Made by a program: the position numbers and the translations under genes. Below, one piece after another: positions 7,900-9,723 of a stretch of 9,723 nucleotides of DNA. The stretch is from DTSX01 sp964633465 (GTDB lineage Bacteria > Pseudomonadota > Gammaproteobacteria > Steroidobacterales > UBA11654). The stretch is from assembly GCA_964633465.1 (NCBI GenBank), contig CAZWGB010000050.1:1-9723 (forward strand). The letters run 5' to 3'. The notes beneath the pieces are model-generated. The model ran no database searches. It had not been told where the DNA came from and worked only from the letters and a program-made list of their open reading frames with translations. Numbering within the stretch: position 1 is the first letter of the stretch; every line of letters starts with the position of its first letter.

Positions 7900-8151
7900 T
7901 TACCCAATAAACGGATTGGCAAATACAAAAAACAAGGCGATGCCCACGCCAATCATTGGCACTGCATCCAACAAACCAGCAACAATAAATAGCTTGACCT
8001 GGAGCATGTTTGCCATTTCTGGCTGCCTTGCGGCGCCTTCTAAAAAGCGTCCTCCCAGCAATCCAAAGCCGATCGCTGTGCCTAACGCGCCCATCCCTAT
8101 AAGGATGCTTGCTGCAATTGCTGTCATTCCTAAAATAAAGTCAGATTCCAT
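7900..8151 (-). CDS. atpE: F1Fo ATP synthase c subunit (proteolipid)
   Basis: Subunit c forms the membrane rotor ring that carries protons. The 83-residue protein is a two-helix hairpin. Helix 1 contains the glycine-rich packing motif (GALGTAIGFGLLGG, 21-34), the polar loop is ARQP (41-44), and helix 2 carries the ion-binding Asp62 in GLLDAVPMI (59-67). The carboxylate is Asp, not Glu. The positions that supply Gln and Ser ligands in sodium-type rings are Phe29 and Ala63 here, so proton coupling is predicted. The protein is a few residues longer than E. coli AtpE, mainly at the C-terminus (FANPFIG). The ATG at 8151 follows a strong CAGGAG ribosome-binding site, suited to the roughly ten copies needed per complex. 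It lies 42 bases after atpB. Confidence 0.98.
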   Translation of the reverse strand: MESDFILGMTAIAASILIGMGALGTAIGFGLLGGRFLEGAARQPEMANMLQVKLFIVAGLLDAVPMIGVGIALFFVFANPFIG

Positions 8152-8157
8152 TTTTTT

Positions 8158-8163
8158 CTCCTG
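8158..8163 (-). promoter_or_regulatory. Strong ribosome-binding site of atpE
   Basis: CAGGAG on the minus strand is followed by six A residues and then the atpE ATG at 8151. A strong site in an A-rich, probably unstructured leader resembles the efficient atpE initiation region known in E. coli, which raises synthesis of the multi-copy c subunit. Confidence 0.85.
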
Positions 8164-8193
8164 TTATAGTTTTTTTACCGTTTCTAATTGTTT

Positions 8194-9126
8194 CTAGTGC
8201 TCTTCATGCGCCATGCTTAAATAAACCACAGTGAGCATCATAAAGATAAACGCTTGCAACAAAATTATCACCAAATGAAAAAGCGCCCACAACAATCCTA
8301 ATAAGAATTGCATTATCATATATCCCGAATCAGCAACGGTAAACTGATCCGCCACAAGGCCGAGCGTGAATAGCGCTATGATCAAAAAAATTAACTCTCC
8401 AGCATATAAATTGCCAAAAAGTCGAAGGCCCAATGACAATGGTTTTGCGATCTCTTCAATTAATTTCAACAAAAGATTAAAAGGCAACATCCATTTTCCA
8501 AAGGGCTGAAACGCCAGTTCTCTAGCAAAGCCTCCGAGCCCTTTTATTTTAATACTGAAGTAAATAATTAAAAGGAAAACCGTTAATGAGAGGCCGAAGG
8601 TTATATTAAGGTCTGCACTGGGGACCACTCGCATGTATTCAATGCCAGCGAACCCACCTACCCACGGAAGCAAGTCTACTGGTATCAGGTCCATAAAATT
8701 CATCAAAAATACCCAACAAAAAATTGTCAGCGCTAACGGCGCTATGAGCTTGCTTGTGCCGTGGTAGGTGTCTCTAACCTGCTCGTCAATGAGCACAATA
8801 ACCAACTCCACAAAGCCCAACCAGCCCGAGGGGGCTCTAATAGTGGCCTTTCTAGCGGCAAAATAAAAAGAAGTGCAAAACAAAAACGCCATAAATACAG
8901 AATAGAAAAGACTGTCCAAGTGTAGGGTCCAAAATCCGTTTTCTTCGCCCGAAAAAACTGTCTCTGTGTTGAACACCAAATGGTGTGAAATATAATCGTT
9001 GGAGGTAACTTCTTCGCCGTGGGCAAGGTCTGTAGGGTGCTCTTCATTTGTAGCAGAAAATGAGTTTGCAGAAATCAATAAAATACAGGCCAAGAGTAGT
9101 GTTTTAAGGAAGCTAGCTTTATTCAT
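8194..9126 (-). CDS. atpB: F1Fo ATP synthase a subunit with signal-peptide-like N-terminal extension
   Basis: Subunit a forms the two proton half-channels against the c ring in the inner membrane. From the ATG at 9126 it is 310 residues, against about 271 in E. coli. Conserved features are DYISHHL (44-50), YHGTSKLIAPLALTIF (121-136), RVVPSADLN (166-174), the essential Arg235 in SLGLRLFGN (231-239), Glu244, His284 and Gln291 in the last helices, and the C-terminal MAHEEH. The extra length is at the N-terminus: residues 1-24 look like a Sec signal peptide (Lys3 and Lys8, hydrophobic core 9-20, possible cleavage SFS|A at 24/25), followed by an acidic, His-containing stretch. An in-frame TTG at 9183 would overlap atpI by 44 bases and was not chosen. 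The start is 13 bases after the atpI stop with a poor ribosome-binding site. Confidence 0.96.
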   Translation of the reverse strand: MNKASFLKTLLLACILLISANSFSATNEEHPTDLAHGEEVTSNDYISHHLVFNTETVFSGEENGFWTLHLDSLFYSVFMAFLFCTSFYFAARKATIRAPSGWLGFVELVIVLIDEQVRDTYHGTSKLIAPLALTIFCWVFLMNFMDLIPVDLLPWVGGFAGIEYMRVVPSADLNITFGLSLTVFLLIIYFSIKIKGLGGFARELAFQPFGKWMLPFNLLLKLIEEIAKPLSLGLRLFGNLYAGELIFLIIALFTLGLVADQFTVADSGYMIMQFLLGLLWALFHLVIILLQAFIFMMLTVVYLSMAHEEH

Positions 9127-9139
9127 TTTCTTTGCTTTT

Positions 9140-9499
9140 TTATACGACCAATAAAGACAACCAATAGACAAAAACGGCAACAATATAACCTATTATTAAT
9201 GGGAAAAACATGGCTTTTAATAAGATAACTGCGGCACCAAACAATGCTCCGGTAATCAGAAATTTTAAAGCCTCCATAAGATACAGCATGTTAGCGATTT
9301 TTTTTGGGCTCTGCGGGGCCGTTTGAAAAATAAGCCTGAGTATATGGACTGATGAAAAAACAGCTACCATACTACCAGCAATTGATGATTTTGCGCTCTC
9401 AGCGCTCAAAAAAAACCAAAATATTACCGCTGTGACCATCCCTAAAACCAATTGCGCAGAAAGAATTCCAAGCGCGATTTTTCTTGATTGTGCTATCAC
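9140..9499 (-). CDS. atpI: ATP synthase assembly/accessory protein AtpI
   Basis: AtpI is a small inner-membrane protein that helps c-ring assembly and stability in several bacteria and is often dispensable. The 119-residue product has four predicted hydrophobic helices (roughly 8-31, 39-57, 72-95 and 98-118). A polar, Lys-containing loop (APQSPKK, 61-67) lies before the segment LYLMEALKFLITGALF, which resembles the FGEAFK region of E. coli AtpI. Family sequence conservation is low, so position directly upstream of atpB is important evidence. The start is a GTG at 9499. An in-frame TAA three codons upstream rules out a longer form, and the next ATG (9439) would remove half of the first helix. 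No ribosome-binding site is evident, which fits the low expression known for atpI in E. coli. Confidence 0.88.
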   Translation of the reverse strand: MIAQSRKIALGILSAQLVLGMVTAVIFWFFLSAESAKSSIAGSMVAVFSSVHILRLIFQTAPQSPKKIANMLYLMEALKFLITGALFGAAVILLKAMFFPLIIGYIVAVFVYWLSLLVV

Positions 9500-9526
9500 T
9501 TGGTTTTAGTTCTTGGTTTGCTTGTT

Positions 9527-9723
9527 CTATCGAATTCTGTCTAAAATTCCTTGAAGCTCGTCTGAGCTATTGTATGAAACCACTAACCTGCCCTTGCCGG
9601 ACTTTGCGTGCTTGATGGAAACTTTTGCACCCAGTTTCTGGGTTAGGCTGTTTTCGAGTCTTTTAACATCAGGGTCTTCGGGTTGTTTTTTTGTTTTTGG
9701 TTTGTTCGCGCCTTCAAGGATGC
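9527..9723 (-). CDS. parB: Chromosome partitioning protein ParB, C-terminal 64 residues, cut by window edge
   Basis: ParB binds parS sites near the origin and works with ParA in chromosome segregation. Only the end of the gene is in the window. It shows a Lys/Pro-rich linker (about the first 16 residues, containing KPKTKKQPEDPD), then the C-terminal dimerisation domain: DVKRLENSLTQKLGAKVSI, KSGKGRLVVSYNSSDELQGI and a final LDRIR before the TAG stop. The pattern of an amphipathic helix, a KGKG-type turn with a beta strand, and a terminal helix is characteristic of chromosomal ParB proteins. The ParB-CTPase and helix-turn-helix domains would lie beyond the right edge. The stop is 27 bases before the atpI GTG, the usual parB-atpI junction of Gammaproteobacteria. 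The translation was done by hand and is in frame to the window edge. Confidence 0.93.
   Translation of the reverse strand, partial: ILEGANKPKTKKQPEDPDVKRLENSLTQKLGAKVSIKHAKSGKGRLVVSYNSSDELQGILDRIR

Noticed and set aside
9076..9090. Lipobox-like LLAC (residues 11-14) in the AtpB N-terminus
   Set aside because: The Cys comes too early in the hydrophobic core, which continues well beyond it, and a lipid-anchored a subunit has no support. A signal peptidase I type signal is the simpler reading.
9127..9183. Longer AtpB starting at a TTG at 9183
   Set aside because: It would overlap atpI by 44 bases, add 19 residues ahead of a good signal-like sequence, and lacks a ribosome-binding site. The ATG at 9126 is better placed.

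Overview
The window is a densely packed stretch of a bacterial chromosome with every gene on the minus strand. Read 5'->3' on that strand, the order is parB (3' end only), atpI, atpB, atpE, atpF, atpH, atpA, atpG, atpD, atpC, glmU, glmS (5' part only). The order parB - atpIBEFHAGDC - glmU - glmS is typical of Gammaproteobacteria near the replication origin. The protein sequences agree: AtpA is 513 residues with its Walker A lysine and arginine finger at the E. coli positions, AtpD has the DNIYR form of the Walker B region, and AtpB ends in HEEH. The DNA is AT-leaning, with many A/T runs and frequent AGA, AGG and ATA codons. I infer a low-GC gammaproteobacterium, possibly free-living or marine, but cannot name a genus.

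Layout: 9527-9723 encodes the last 64 residues of the chromosome-partition protein ParB. From 9499 down to 2574 runs a complete nine-gene F1Fo ATP synthase operon: AtpI (assembly factor), AtpB (a), AtpE (c), AtpF (b), AtpH (delta), AtpA (alpha), AtpG (gamma), AtpD (beta) and AtpC (epsilon). After an 87-base gap come glmU (1110-2486) and the first 366 codons of glmS (1-1100). These two enzymes make UDP-N-acetylglucosamine for peptidoglycan and lipopolysaccharide. Gaps between genes are 1 to 87 bases, and I see no convincing promoter, terminator, RNA gene, insertion sequence, repeat family or CRISPR array. The simplest reading is one long transcription unit, possibly with promoters hidden inside coding sequence.

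All catalytic and structural signature residues checked in the ATP synthase and amino-sugar genes are intact, and no frameshifts or truncations were found apart from the window edges. The c subunit carries an aspartate (D62) and lacks the sodium-type ligands, so a proton-driven enzyme is predicted.

This is an ordinary core region and I found no undescribed system. The observations most worth a second look are a signal-peptide-like N-terminal extension on AtpB, a pattern in which the clear ribosome-binding sites precede the subunits needed in several copies, and a very tight glmU-glmS junction with no visible ribosome-binding site.
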